A stretch of DNA of 64,000 bases from Bacillus_I endophytica_A (lineage in GTDB: Bacteria; Bacillota; Bacilli; Bacillales; Bacillaceae_H). The notes beneath the pieces were generated by a model. That model was not told the origin of the DNA. It did not search any database and saw nothing but the letters and a program-made list of their open reading frames with translations. The stretch covers positions 248,001 to 312,000 of the forward strand of contig NZ_JALAMS010000018.1 in assembly GCF_026790145.1 (NCBI RefSeq), given 5' to 3'. Made by a program: the position numbers and the translations under genes. Positions 8,101 to 16,950 of this stretch are shown here, in pieces (the first letter of the stretch is position 1; every line of letters starts with the position of its first letter).

Positions 8101-8203
8101 AAAACTTCTATAATAAAAGAATAATACATGATTAAAGGATGAAATCAACTTTCTAGAGCAGGCACCTTTCTTATGTAAAACAACGATTATAGGAGAGGAT
8201 TTA

Positions 8204-10051
8204 ATGATAGAGGGAAGTTTTTCTTTAAATATGTGGGAGCGTTTTATAAAAGAAGGCACACTAGAAGAAAGTCGTCTAAATAAGAGAATTATAGAGTCTT
8301 GGTATCGCTGTAGAAGTGAAGAAGTAAATCCGAATTTAAAAGTTGGACAGCGCGTCTTAAATCAAGAACAGTTAGAAAAACAACGACGCAAAAATTCTTT
8401 TTTAATTCATGCAGCCCTACCATATATGAATGAAATAGAAAAGTTTATTCGGGAGACAAGTATGGTTTCGCTGTTGATCGATGCAGAAGGATATATTTTA
8501 TCAATGAATGGAGCTCAGCATGTTTTAGAAAAAGCAAGGGAAATTAATTTTACCGAGGGATCATGCTGGACGGAGAAAGAAGTCGGGACAAATGCAATTG
8601 GCACAGCTCTCCAAAATAAGGAAGCAATGATGGTGACAGGAGCTGAACATTATGCAAAAGCTTCCCATGAATGGAGCTGCTCTTCAGCTGTTATAAGAGG
8701 AGGAGCGGGAGAAGTTCTTGGTGTTTTTAATATTTCGTGTCCTGCTGAGCATGCTCATCAGTCTATGATTGTGACTGCTAATTCAGCAGCCTATATGATT
8801 GAAAAAGCACAAGTACACCTAAAAAGGGAAGAAGAGATTGCGCTTTTACACAACACAATGGAATGGATAGAAAGTGAGCGTCCACTTATTGTCTGCACAA
8901 ATAAAGGGAACGTCATAGGAGCAAGCAAAAGCGTAAGGGAAAAGAAGGGGAACTGGGCTGAGCTGTCAAAGGCAAGTTTATTAAATGAAGGGTATGATGT
9001 ACAGTTTGAAGTTCCTGTATTCTCGAAAAATCGATTGACGGCTATTGGATATATTGCCTATTTAAAACCTAAGAGACATAAAAATAGAGATTCATTTTTT
9101 GTTTCCGCCCCTTTTATATTTAATGGCGCAAAAAGCGTCAGTAAAGCTTTTCAACATACCCTAACAGAGGCAAAATGTGCTGCACCAACAGAGGCAAGTG
9201 TCTACCTTTCCGGTGAAACAGGGGCAGGAAAAGAAATGATTGCAAAAGCAATTCATGAAAACAGCGGACGAAAAAATGGTCCTTTTATTGCATTAAACTG
9301 TGGAGCGCTTCCAAAAAACTTGCTTGAAAGTGAGCTTTTTGGATATGCAGAAGGAGCATTTACAGGAGCAAAGCGTGGAGGATATAAGGGGAAATTTCAG
9401 CAAGCGAACGGCGGGACACTATTTTTAGATGAAATTGGTGACCTACCTTTTACGATGCAAACTGCTCTTTTACGTGTTTTGCAAGAGCGTGTTGTTACTC
9501 TTCTTGGAAGTGAGGAGGAAAAGCCCATTGACGTTCGAATTATTACAGCAACACATCAAAACTTAAAAGCTCTTGTTGAGCAAGGGAAGTTTCGGGAAGA
9601 TTTATATTACAGACTTCATATTTATCCAGTCCATGTTCCACCACTACGAAGTCGAAAAGAAGATATCCCACATCTCGTTCAGTATTTTTGTGAAAGATAT
9701 AATTGGCATTTAACTTTATCTCCTCTTTTTTTGAAGAAACTTGCTCACTATGATTGGCCAGGCAATATACGTGAACTGTTTAATATACTTCATCGCATTA
9801 AAATTGTGGAAGAAGCAAAAGGAGAGGAAGTAGAAAACATTTTAGACAATATTCTATTAGACTCGCTTTCGTCATATCCTGAAAGAGAAGAAAAGGAACT
9901 TCCCTCGCTTTCATTTCGAGAAGAAATTCAAAAAGAGAAAATGAAGACAGCACTTCGGGAAACAAATGGAAATATTACGCTTGCCGCAAAATTAATCAAT
10001 GTCCCGCGCAGCACGTTCTATAGACGTCTTCAAAAATATAATCTCCATTAA
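8204..10051 (+). CDS. acoR: Sigma-54-dependent transcriptional activator of acetoin catabolism
   Basis: 615 residues, ATG behind AGGAGAGGA. Domains in order: N-terminal GAF-type sensory region (about 75-200, including GSCWTEKEVGTNAIGTAL); AAA+ domain with Walker A GETGAGKE (337-344), the sigma-54 contact loop GAFTGA (384-389) and a GGTLFLDEIGDLP Walker B (about 402-414); and a Fis-type helix-turn-helix at the C terminus (NGNITLAAKLINVPRSTFYR). It should activate the -24/-12 promoter in front of acoA by binding the palindrome upstream. The gene has its own unit, with a cre site before it and a terminator after. Normal length, no defect seen. Confidence 0.92.
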   Translation: MIEGSFSLNMWERFIKEGTLEESRLNKRIIESWYRCRSEEVNPNLKVGQRVLNQEQLEKQRRKNSFLIHAALPYMNEIEKFIRETSMVSLLIDAEGYILSMNGAQHVLEKAREINFTEGSCWTEKEVGTNAIGTALQNKEAMMVTGAEHYAKASHEWSCSSAVIRGGAGEVLGVFNISCPAEHAHQSMIVTANSAAYMIEKAQVHLKREEEIALLHNTMEWIESERPLIVCTNKGNVIGASKSVREKKGNWAELSKASLLNEGYDVQFEVPVFSKNRLTAIGYIAYLKPKRHKNRDSFFVSAPFIFNGAKSVSKAFQHTLTEAKCAAPTEASVYLSGETGAGKEMIAKAIHENSGRKNGPFIALNCGALPKNLLESELFGYAEGAFTGAKRGGYKGKFQQANGGTLFLDEIGDLPFTMQTALLRVLQERVVTLLGSEEEKPIDVRIITATHQNLKALVEQGKFREDLYYRLHIYPVHVPPLRSRKEDIPHLVQYFCERYNWHLTLSPLFLKKLAHYDWPGNIRELFNILHRIKIVEEAKGEEVENILDNILLDSLSSYPEREEKELPSLSFREEIQKEKMKTALRETNGNITLAAKLINVPRSTFYRRLQKYNLH

Positions 10052-10083
10052 AAAAGTCAGGGGTAGAGTCCCTGACTTTTTTT
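10050..10083. terminator. Bidirectional terminator between acoR and the puc remnant
   Basis: AAAAAAGTCAGGG pairs with TCCCTGACTTTTTTT. A and T runs on both sides let it serve acoR on the plus strand and the uricase unit on the minus strand. Confidence 0.85.
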
Positions 10084-10381
10084 AGCTTCCACCATAAACT
10101 TGGTATCCCAAAGGAGAAGAGGTTACGATAGTGGTGTATGCTGTCATTGATATAAAAACGCATAGGAACTTTGTTTAAAAAGGAAGGTTTCTCTAAAATA
10201 GTCCCCAATATAACTTTCTTCCTCTCGTTTTTAGTTAGAAGAGAAGGTGAAAGCTGTCCATCTTCATTTGTATGAGCTATTTTAACAATTCCTGAGTACT
10301 ATTATAAAGCTCAACTTTCACAAGACTTTCCGGTTTTCCATTTACTAAATCTAAAATATGTGTTGGTAGGCAAGTACTCAC
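10082..10381 (-). pseudogene. pucM: 5-hydroxyisourate hydrolase (PucM), frameshifted
   Basis: The gene starts with GTG at 10381, overlapping the pucL stop (GTGA). It reads STCLPTHILDLVNGKPES, then VKVELYNSTQELLK, where a stop cuts it off at about 10280. The next frame continues IAHTNEDGQLSPSLLT and KVPMRFYINDSIHHY. A second shift near 10120 leads to SSPLGYQVYGGS and stop at 10082. These pieces, in order, match the transthyretin-like HIU hydrolase, including the family's C-terminal Y-x-G-S ending. The first shift is mended by adding one A to an AAAA run. The family converts 5-hydroxyisourate from uricase into OHCU. With two shifts the product is probably inactive. Confidence 0.8.
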
Positions 10382-11352
10382 TTTAACTTTGTTTTTTTTT
10401 CTTTTGAAGAGTTTGTTTTTAAATCTTCCTTCGTGACGGAGAAAAGTTGGAAGCCAAACGGTGGCTTTGGTTCTGTATATACTTTTCCTTTCTCACCTGG
10501 AATCTCTTCAACAACTGTATCCCATGTATGGTTCTGAGATTGGAAGTTAACACTTTGTAATTGCGGAAAACGCTCTAGTATACGGCAGCCGATGTGGTAA
10601 ATTAAATTTTGGATCGATGGTGTTTCAAGTTCATGAAAAACAGAAGAGGCGATGTCATGAACCTGTTCAGACGCAACATAAAGTGATGGAGTTTCTCCGA
10701 GCGCATCTTTACTATTTTCATAGTTCCAGCCAATGTTTAAAAAGATGAAAAGAGGGCGGTTTCCATCTTCCGGAAGAGTTGTGTATTCATCACGGATAAA
10801 TCCAACAAACGAATTGCCGCTTATTTTAATAAGCTGAAGATCACAAATTGAGCTTTCTCTACTTTCAACATTAATGTCTTGACCATGACGAATAAGATGA
10901 ACAGAAGAAACAGCTTTTTCATTTCGTGAATGATTAAAGACAAGAGGGCTCTTTTTTATTTCCTCATTCTCAAATATGTTTGCTTCTTGGAATGATAAAT
11001 GTTCGCCGGTAAGTTTTACACTATCTATTTGAGAGTACTTAAGGAGAAAGGCTCTTCCAACATAATCAAGGAATCCTTCCATTGTTGTACCACTGTATGA
11101 TGCAAGATGCTGTTGAATAAAATTCTTCATAGAATCTGTTGCTACAACGAGCCGATTATCTCCTTCAATAAAAGAAGAAAGAAAAGCAGAGCCTCCAACT
11201 TCGACGCGAATATTAGCTCCAAATATAATATTAGAGCGTCCTGTGAAATTTGATTCTGGAATTTCTTTAATACCTTTTAAAGGGGCCAAGTGCGTACGAT
11301 AAGAAAAAACGTCTCCTTTTCCATAAGTCATTATCCGGTTATTATTTTTCAT
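10378..11352 (-). CDS. pucL: Urate oxidase (uricase)
   Basis: 324 residues from the ATG at 11352, which follows GGAGAGATAAGGTG; a GTG lies one codon earlier. It oxidises urate to 5-hydroxyisourate with O2 and needs no cofactor. Seen: YGKGDVFSYRTHLAPLKG at the start, VVATDSMKNFIQQHLASYSG (catalytic Thr/Asp segment), SGNSFVGFIRDEYTTLPE, and near the end HTWDTVVEEIPGEKGKVYTE and FQSQNH. Length matches the uricase domain alone. In B. subtilis PucL carries an N-terminal OHCU decarboxylase domain; here that domain survives only as a short remnant upstream. The stop overlaps the broken pucM. Confidence 0.9.
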   Translation of the reverse strand: MKNNNRIMTYGKGDVFSYRTHLAPLKGIKEIPESNFTGRSNIIFGANIRVEVGGSAFLSSFIEGDNRLVVATDSMKNFIQQHLASYSGTTMEGFLDYVGRAFLLKYSQIDSVKLTGEHLSFQEANIFENEEIKKSPLVFNHSRNEKAVSSVHLIRHGQDINVESRESSICDLQLIKISGNSFVGFIRDEYTTLPEDGNRPLFIFLNIGWNYENSKDALGETPSLYVASEQVHDIASSVFHELETPSIQNLIYHIGCRILERFPQLQSVNFQSQNHTWDTVVEEIPGEKGKVYTEPKPPFGFQLFSVTKEDLKTNSSKEKKTKLK

Positions 11353-11504
11353 CACCTTATCTCTCCTTTGTTGGTCATGTAAGCGAAATAGAGGGCAACT
11401 TTATATAGCTGATAAATCTGAGAAACAACTCGTAGAGAATGCGCGAAGATATCGCCGAATTTCTTCGTAAACTGCTGTAAACTAAAGAATCCGGCGATGT
11501 TCAT
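11352..11504 (-). pseudogene. OHCU decarboxylase remnant with internal deletion
   Basis: An open frame of 50 residues lies between pucJ and pucL. Its first half (SLQQFTKKFGDIFAHS) resembles the start of 2-oxo-4-hydroxy-4-carboxy-5-ureidoimidazoline decarboxylase, which has an F-x-x-x-F-G-x-I-F-E-H-S motif. Its second half (QIYQLYKVALYFAYM, TNKGEIR) resembles the extreme C terminus, which in B. subtilis PucL runs EIYRIARFRL and ends near EKGE before the uricase part. More than 100 central residues are missing while the frame stays open. It begins just after the pucJ stop and its stop overlaps the pucL start. It is unlikely to be an active enzyme. Confidence 0.6.
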
Positions 11505-11509
11505 TTTCC

Positions 11510-12823
11510 TCAAGCTTCTTCTGCCTTTAAAGAGTTAGGAAGAGGAACTTCTACTTTTTTCTTTTTAGTATTGAAAAACAAATTCAGGATAATAGCAGCA
11601 AGACTTCCTGTAATAACACCGTCACTTACAAGAATGCTTAAAAAAGATGGAAGGGATGCAAAGAGATTAGGAACAGCGGTTACACCGAGTCCAAGTGAGA
11701 TAGAGCACGCTATAATAAGTAAGTTATTGTTCGTGAATTCAACATTACTCAACATTCGCATTCCGGAAGAAATCACCATCCCGAACATGATAACGGTTGC
11801 CCCTCCAAGAACAGCATTTGGAATAATCGTCGCAAATGCGGCGATCTTTGGAATAGAGCCAAGAAAGATTAAAATACCGCCTGCTGCAACGACAACGTTA
11901 CGTGTTTTAATTCCAGATAGTTCTACAAGTCCGACATTTTGAGCGAACGTATTGTATGGGAATGCATTAAAAATACCGCCTAAAAAGATAGCTAAACCTT
12001 CCGCTCTGTAGCCATTTGCAAGTTCTTGTTCTGTTAAAGAACGATCGCAAATCTTAGCAAGGGCAAAGAACACTCCTGTTGATTCAATCACAATAACAAG
12101 TCCGACGATAAGCATTGTCAAGATAGCTCCAGGTTCAAAAGTTGGCAAACCAAAGTAAAAAACTTGTGGGAAGTGAAACCATGAAGCTTCTTTTACAGGA
12201 TCTAGATTTACTTTACCTAAAAAAGCAGCAAAAATAGTACCAGCGATAATGCCAATTAAAACGGAAAGGGAGCGCATAAATCCTGAGAAAAAACGGTTCA
12301 CAGCTATGATAAGAAAGAGCACGCTAAAAGCTAACAGTAAGTTCTCGCTAGAACCGAAGTCTGAACTATTTGCTCCGCCTCCCATGTTTTTAATTGCCGT
12401 TGGAACAAGGGATATCCCAATAATCGTAACAACCGTTCCTGTGACAACAGGAGGAAAGAAGCGGACAAGTTTTCCTAGAAACGAAGAAGCGAAAAAGATA
12501 AAGAGACCTGTGACAATAATAGCTCCATAGATAGCAGGAACTCCGTACTGAGAACCGATGCTAATCATGGGTGTTAAGGCTACAAAAGAACTGCCAAGAA
12601 TAACAGGTAATCCAATTCCGAGATGCTTGCTTTTTAATGTTTGGAGAAGGGTAGCAATGCCGCATGTTAACAAATCAATTGCGACAAGATATGCTAATTC
12701 TTCCGCATTTAAACCAAGTGCTCTTCCTACAAGTAAGGGAACAAGGATAGCTCCGGCGTACATTGCTAAAACGTGCTGAAGACCAAATGAAAAAATTTTT
12801 CCTCGTGACTGCCGAGTGTTCAT
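11510..12823 (-). CDS. pucJ: Urate/xanthine permease, NCS2 family
   Basis: 437 residues, ATG behind AGAGGAGAGG. A 12-14-helix nucleobase:cation symporter-2, in the membrane. Seen: FGLQHVLAMYAGAILVPLLV at the start, PVILGSSFVALTPM, the QNVGLVELSGIKTRNVV segment that marks NCS2 proteins (about 294-310), and GGATVIMFGMV. Among NCS2 carriers, position in a uricase cluster beside pucR supports uptake of urate, as proposed for B. subtilis PucJ/PucK. Which of the two it matches is not certain. Complete. Confidence 0.82.
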   Translation of the reverse strand: MNTRQSRGKIFSFGLQHVLAMYAGAILVPLLVGRALGLNAEELAYLVAIDLLTCGIATLLQTLKSKHLGIGLPVILGSSFVALTPMISIGSQYGVPAIYGAIIVTGLFIFFASSFLGKLVRFFPPVVTGTVVTIIGISLVPTAIKNMGGGANSSDFGSSENLLLAFSVLFLIIAVNRFFSGFMRSLSVLIGIIAGTIFAAFLGKVNLDPVKEASWFHFPQVFYFGLPTFEPGAILTMLIVGLVIVIESTGVFFALAKICDRSLTEQELANGYRAEGLAIFLGGIFNAFPYNTFAQNVGLVELSGIKTRNVVVAAGGILIFLGSIPKIAAFATIIPNAVLGGATVIMFGMVISSGMRMLSNVEFTNNNLLIIACSISLGLGVTAVPNLFASLPSFLSILVSDGVITGSLAAIILNLFFNTKKKKVEVPLPNSLKAEEA

Positions 12824-12869
12824 TAATCAACCTCTCCTCTTTTAAAATACTTTTAGGTGTTAAGTTAAA

Positions 12870-12992
12870 TAACATGTTACGTTAGAAAAAAGGTTAAGTC
12901 ATTAGTTAAAGTAACTAATGTTTTTATATTTATTGTGAAAATATTATGAAAATTATGAAATAAATAACTTTTTATGTTATAAAATATAACAT
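12870..12992. promoter_or_regulatory. Cluster of inverted repeats between pucJ and pucR
   Basis: Three palindromes lie in the 176-base gap: TAACATGTTA at 12870-12879, CATTAGTT-AAAGT-AACTAATG around 12900-12920, and ATGTTATAAAATATAACAT at 12974-12992. The first and third share ATGTTA/TAACAT half-sites. None has a T run placed as in a terminator for pucR, so operator function (for PucR or another purine regulator) is the better guess. Not a known consensus that I can confirm. Confidence 0.4.
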
Positions 12993-12999
12993 TTGTAGT

Positions 13000-14610
13000 T
13001 TACAACATTGTTCCAATACGGAGAGCTAGTCTTAACCTTAGCGTTGTATCAGGATCTTTTAAACTTTTTCCAAGCAGTTCTTCACATTTCTCAAGACGAT
13101 AAATAACCGTATTGCGATGCACGTATAATCGTTTTGCTGTTTCGGATATTTGACAGTGAGTTTCTAGAAAAACAGAGAGTGTATGCAATAAGCGTTGCTC
13201 TTCATCTTGGGTGTGAGAAGAAAGTTTGTGAAGCGTATGATCATAAAACTTTTTTAAATCCTGTCTAGGAACGACTCTTAGAAGTTCTGTGACATCTTTT
13301 GTTTGATATGTTTGAATAAACTGCATGCTTCCAGAGAAATGACCTGTATCAAGGGCATCGAGAGCTTCTTCGTAAGCACTTTCTATTTCAAATAAGTTTT
13401 GAGTAATGTTGCTTATCCCGAAAGAAATCGTTCTCTGAAAGCTTGCTAAAACTCCTTTTTGAATATGTTGTAAGGCTGAAACCATTGTTTCATGAAGACC
13501 AATCCATCTATCATTTACTTCTACAAAAATAACGCCAATCGTTCCATTAAGAAAGAAGTGACAAGGCCATGGAATAGATTCAAGCTCTTCCTCTAAAAAT
13601 TCATATACAACGTCGGTTTCCATTTGGTGGGCTGTAAAGCTGATGCCTTTTTCATTTCGATCAAGTTTTGTTGCGATAAGAATATATTTTTGCTCACAGT
13701 TTAGCCCAAATTCTTTTGTGCGGTTTCTTGTTTCATCTTTTGATGTGAATTTTCCATCTACAAAGTTAGTGAAAAACTCATTTTTTGCTCTTCGTTCGTA
13801 TTGTTTTAAAGCACTTTCCTTCATCAGCTCAAAAGCAATAACATTTGCTGCTTGTTCAATCATCAAAATCTTTCCTTGATCAAGTTTGGCAAGGTTCTCT
13901 TTGACTAGTAGAGAGCCGCATCTCTTTTCGTGTGTTGGAACTGGGAAAGCGGAAAAAACTTCATGTGTATCTCGAATAGAGAAACATGAATAAGGAGTTT
14001 TTTTAAGGAAAAAAGAAGTGTTTTGCGTGTTCCATTTCTTTGAGCTTTCTGGAGCTTTTTCATCATAATGGGTTTGAGTTAAAAGTTTGTAATGCTGGTT
14101 AAGAAGTAGAACAGGAGAGCCAATCATAAGAGATAGATTTTGTAACAACTCATCAATGCTGCGTCCGCTTAAAACATGATTTGTGAACTGTTGATGAGCG
14201 TGAATGGCTTGCTGCAGCTCATTTGTTCTCGTGTTTAAAATGGTGCCTAATGTATTGTTTACGACATCTCCAAGGGCAACGCTTTCAGGTATTTCAATAA
14301 TGGGAAAGGAGAGTTTATTTGCGAGTGCTAAAACATCAGCTGGCAGTTCTTTTAAAAACCGTTTTGTTTTTATACAAAGACCTGCACAGTTTTGTTCATG
14401 CATTTTTTTAATTAACGATAAAAGCGCTGAAGGATCATCTTTGAAATGATAAGCTGTTGTGAGAAGTAAGTCGTCTTTTGATAAATAGTGAATAATGTCA
14501 GGAGCGTCCATCATGTTCACATGCTGAACGTTTCTATGAAGTCCTGAGTGTCCTGCTAATGTGAATGCTTCTTCTAGAGAAGGAAGCTCTAATACGTCTT
14601 TTACTTTCAC
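13000..14610 (-). CDS. pucR: PucR-family transcriptional regulator of purine catabolism
   Basis: 536 residues from the GTG at 14610, chosen because AAAGAGGTGAG lies just before it; the longer frame begins with an ATG at 14637 that lacks such a site. N-terminal PucR domain (VKVKDVLELPSLEEAFTLAG and MDAPDIIHYLSKDDLLLTT), a GAF-like middle part, and a C-terminal PucR-type helix-turn-helix (CQISETAKRLYVHRNTVIYRLEKC, about 490-515). In B. subtilis PucR senses purine breakdown intermediates such as allantoin and controls the puc genes. It lies upstream of pucJ on the same strand. Length equals the B. subtilis protein within a few residues. Confidence 0.85.
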   Translation of the reverse strand: MKVKDVLELPSLEEAFTLAGHSGLHRNVQHVNMMDAPDIIHYLSKDDLLLTTAYHFKDDPSALLSLIKKMHEQNCAGLCIKTKRFLKELPADVLALANKLSFPIIEIPESVALGDVVNNTLGTILNTRTNELQQAIHAHQQFTNHVLSGRSIDELLQNLSLMIGSPVLLLNQHYKLLTQTHYDEKAPESSKKWNTQNTSFFLKKTPYSCFSIRDTHEVFSAFPVPTHEKRCGSLLVKENLAKLDQGKILMIEQAANVIAFELMKESALKQYERRAKNEFFTNFVDGKFTSKDETRNRTKEFGLNCEQKYILIATKLDRNEKGISFTAHQMETDVVYEFLEEELESIPWPCHFFLNGTIGVIFVEVNDRWIGLHETMVSALQHIQKGVLASFQRTISFGISNITQNLFEIESAYEEALDALDTGHFSGSMQFIQTYQTKDVTELLRVVPRQDLKKFYDHTLHKLSSHTQDEEQRLLHTLSVFLETHCQISETAKRLYVHRNTVIYRLEKCEELLGKSLKDPDTTLRLRLALRIGTML

Positions 14611-14855
14611 ATTCTCACCTCTTTCTTTAAAAAGCATAAACGTAGTGATCTAACCTTTTGAGAAATTAGCTAGTATAACTAAAAAGATGCGTGAAAACGA
14701 ACGTTTTTACCGATGATTATTTTCTATATTAGCAGTAAAGTTCAGAAGATAAATCATTAGTGTTAAGAAACTTAACATAAAAAAAGGAAACAAGAAGGAA
14801 TACAGTGTTAAAAGAAGAATACATAAAAATAAAATTGTAAAAAAGGAAGGGAAAT

Positions 14856-15359
14856 ATGCTAAGTATTCGTAAAGCTACCGAACAAGATGCAACACATATT
14901 GTTGAGATTAAAAATGAGATTGCAAGAAACACGACATTTTTTCTTCGATCAAAAGATGATGAAGAAGAAAGGGAAGAAGACTATAGAAGAAAGATAGGAG
15001 AACGAGAGAAAAAAGGAGGATTAACAATTGTAGCAGAGGAAGGTGGAAAGGTGATTGGATTTCTATCGTTTTCGAGAGTTCCTTACGTTCGCTTCTGTCA
15101 TACGGGAACATTCGGAATGGGCGTAAAGAGGGATTCTAGAGGAAGCGGTGCTGGGAGTTCTTTGCTTCAGTATCTTATCAGATGGGGGATGGAAGAAGAA
15201 GGGCTTGAAAAAATTGATCTTGAAGTTTTTTCCCACAACGAAAAAGCCATCCGACTTTATCAGAAATTTGGTTTCTGCGAAGAAGGACGACAAAGAAAAG
15301 TAATGAAAATACGAGAAGAACAATATAGTGATGTTATTTTCATGGGGGTGTTTGTTTAA
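14856..15359 (+). CDS. GNAT-family N-acetyltransferase
   Basis: 167 residues, ATG behind AAGGAAGGG. A complete GNAT fold: acceptor-side strand MLSIRKATEQDATHIVEI, central VIGFLSFSRVP, the acetyl-CoA pyrophosphate loop in MGVKRDSRGSGAGSSLLQYL (about 88-107), and the C-terminal LEVFSHNEKAIRLYQKFGF (about 122-140) that most GNAT enzymes share. A very acidic/basic stretch (about 36-55) is unusual but in frame. Substrate unknown; no neighbour suggests one. Its 3' end overlaps the convergent SIMPL gene by four bases. Confidence 0.85.
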   Translation: MLSIRKATEQDATHIVEIKNEIARNTTFFLRSKDDEEEREEDYRRKIGEREKKGGLTIVAEEGGKVIGFLSFSRVPYVRFCHTGTFGMGVKRDSRGSGAGSSLLQYLIRWGMEEEGLEKIDLEVFSHNEKAIRLYQKFGFCEEGRQRKVMKIREEQYSDVIFMGVFV

Positions 15360-15979
15360 TATACATAATGAAAAAGAGCTTTTACATAAGCCGTAATAGT
15401 AAGTTCTCCTTTTTCAATGGGAGGGCCACCTTCAGCACTTAGCGCTTTTTGGGCAAAAGGAGTGAACGCTGTTCCTTCTTCTCTTCTTCTCTCTACTATT
15501 TTTAATGGAATAGGATTTACTTTTACGCCAATAGATTTACTTAAGCTGCGTGCTTTATGTTGAACGCTGAGAAGCGCATTACTTAAAGCTTCTTCATAAG
15601 CGGCTTCAGTATTTGATAGACTAAGCTGCATACTATGAGTTGTTGTTGCTCCGTTCTCAAGAGCTGTTTCATAGACAAGACCAAGAAGAGACAAATCTTT
15701 CACTGTAACAAGGAGGAGATGTTGAACTTCATAGTCTTTTAAAGTTGATACTCCTTCAATATAATCATAGCGAGGATAAATAGAATATGAGCTTGTTCTA
15801 ATGTTTTGCTCTAAAATTCCCAAAGTTTTTAAAGCTTCAATAACGTTACGGGAGCGGGTAGTATTTTCTTCTTGGGCTTTCACTGGATTTTTACTATTTG
15901 TTACAATCCCAATGATCAATGAAGCTTGATCAGGTTCCATAACCACTGTTCCTTCTCCTTCAAGAAGCATTGTATTCAT
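15356..15979 (-). CDS. SIMPL-domain (DUF541) protein
   Basis: 207 residues from the ATG at 15979, behind GAGAGTGAG. SIMPL/DUF541 features: LLEGEGTVVMEPDQASLIIG at the start, NVIEALKTLGILEQNIRTSSYSI, YDYIEGV...YEVQHLLLVTV, then SLSNTEAAYEEALSNALLS and KGELTITAYVKALF at the end. There is no signal peptide, unlike the many exported Gram-negative members. The family's molecular role is not settled. Tail-to-tail overlap of four bases with the GNAT gene means the two transcripts share antisense 3' ends. Confidence 0.82.
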   Translation of the reverse strand: MNTMLLEGEGTVVMEPDQASLIIGIVTNSKNPVKAQEENTTRSRNVIEALKTLGILEQNIRTSSYSIYPRYDYIEGVSTLKDYEVQHLLLVTVKDLSLLGLVYETALENGATTTHSMQLSLSNTEAAYEEALSNALLSVQHKARSLSKSIGVKVNPIPLKIVERRREEGTAFTPFAQKALSAEGGPPIEKGELTITAYVKALFHYVY

Positions 15980-16194
15980 CAATAATTCTCACTCTCTTTC
16001 CTTACATATAATAAATTTCTCCTATTTCTAGCATATGTTTCTTTTTCTTCTCTATGAATAGAAAGAGAGGATGATGGTCGTAATGCTTGACACCTTTTAT
16101 CATCAATACGTATAGTTACATTGTGAACTTATGTAAGTTTAAAAGAATGGATGAGAAGCTTGGATAAAAGCAAAGAAAAAGACGGAGGGAATTC

Positions 16195-16902
16195 ATGAGC
16201 AAAAAGAAAAAGCAAAAGCAAGGATATAAAAACACATCCAAAACAAAATCATCAAACATATGGTTTTATATTATTATTGCTGTTTTTGTTATAGGAGCTG
16301 TTGGATTAGTTGTTCTAAACAATATGGGAGATGAAAAGGCTTCTTTTGATTATAAAAATCAACCTGTTCTAGGGGAAGAATCAGCGCCAGTTCAAATTGT
16401 AGAGTTTGGAGATTATAAATGTCCGGTTTGTAAGACATTCAACGAAACTTACTTTCCACAGATTGATAAAGAGCTTATTCAAACAGGGAAAGTTCAGTTT
16501 CACTTTATGAATTTCCCATTCATTAACAATGATTCAACGCGTGCAGCTCAATTTGCAGAAGTAGTGTACAAGGAGCTTGGTGACGAAACATTTTGGAAGT
16601 TCCATGAAAGTTTATACAAAAATCAGCCTGCTGATTATAAATATGAAAAAATTGACTTTCTAACAGAGAAAGAATTAACAGAGCGTTTGAGTGAGTTTGC
16701 AAGTCAAGAAGAAGTAGATAGAGTTGTTAAAGCCTTCAAAGATGGAGAAGGAGAAAAACCGCTTAATGAAGATCTAAAGGTTGTTAATGATCTTCAAATT
16801 AACTCTACTCCAACTGTTTATGTAAATGGAAAGCTTTATGAAGGCAAATCATATGAAGATCTAAAGAAGATGGTTGAAGAAGAACTAGAAGATGCAAAGT
16901 AA
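16195..16902 (+). CDS. Membrane-anchored DsbA-like thiol oxidoreductase (BdbD type)
   Basis: 235 residues, ATG behind GGAGGGAATTC. A Lys-rich start, one membrane segment (about 22-43, IWFYIIIAVFVIGAVGLVVL) and an external thioredoxin fold with inserted helices. The active site is CPVC at 76-79 (EFGDYKCPVCKTF), with a cis-proline loop near 203 (INSTPTVYVNG). This is the layout of Bacillus BdbD, which oxidises secreted or membrane proteins with BdbC as quinone partner. No bdbC lies next to it, so its electron partner must be elsewhere. Single gene with its own terminator. Confidence 0.85.
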   Translation: MSKKKKQKQGYKNTSKTKSSNIWFYIIIAVFVIGAVGLVVLNNMGDEKASFDYKNQPVLGEESAPVQIVEFGDYKCPVCKTFNETYFPQIDKELIQTGKVQFHFMNFPFINNDSTRAAQFAEVVYKELGDETFWKFHESLYKNQPADYKYEKIDFLTEKELTERLSEFASQEEVDRVVKAFKDGEGEKPLNEDLKVVNDLQINSTPTVYVNGKLYEGKSYEDLKKMVEEELEDAK

Positions 16903-16911
16903 GTAGAGTGT

Positions 16912-16950
16912 AAAAAGGCTAGCTCATGGTGAGTTAGCCTTTTTGTTTTT
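16912..16950 (+). terminator. Terminator after the DsbA-like gene
   Basis: AAAAAGGCTAGCTCA pairs with TGAGTTAGCCTTTTT (one mismatch) and runs into TTTTT. Confidence 0.85.

Noticed and set aside
15356..15359. Four-base tail overlap of the GNAT and SIMPL genes as a sign of a wrong end
   Set aside because: Both proteins end with normal family residues, so the overlap is a plain convergent arrangement.
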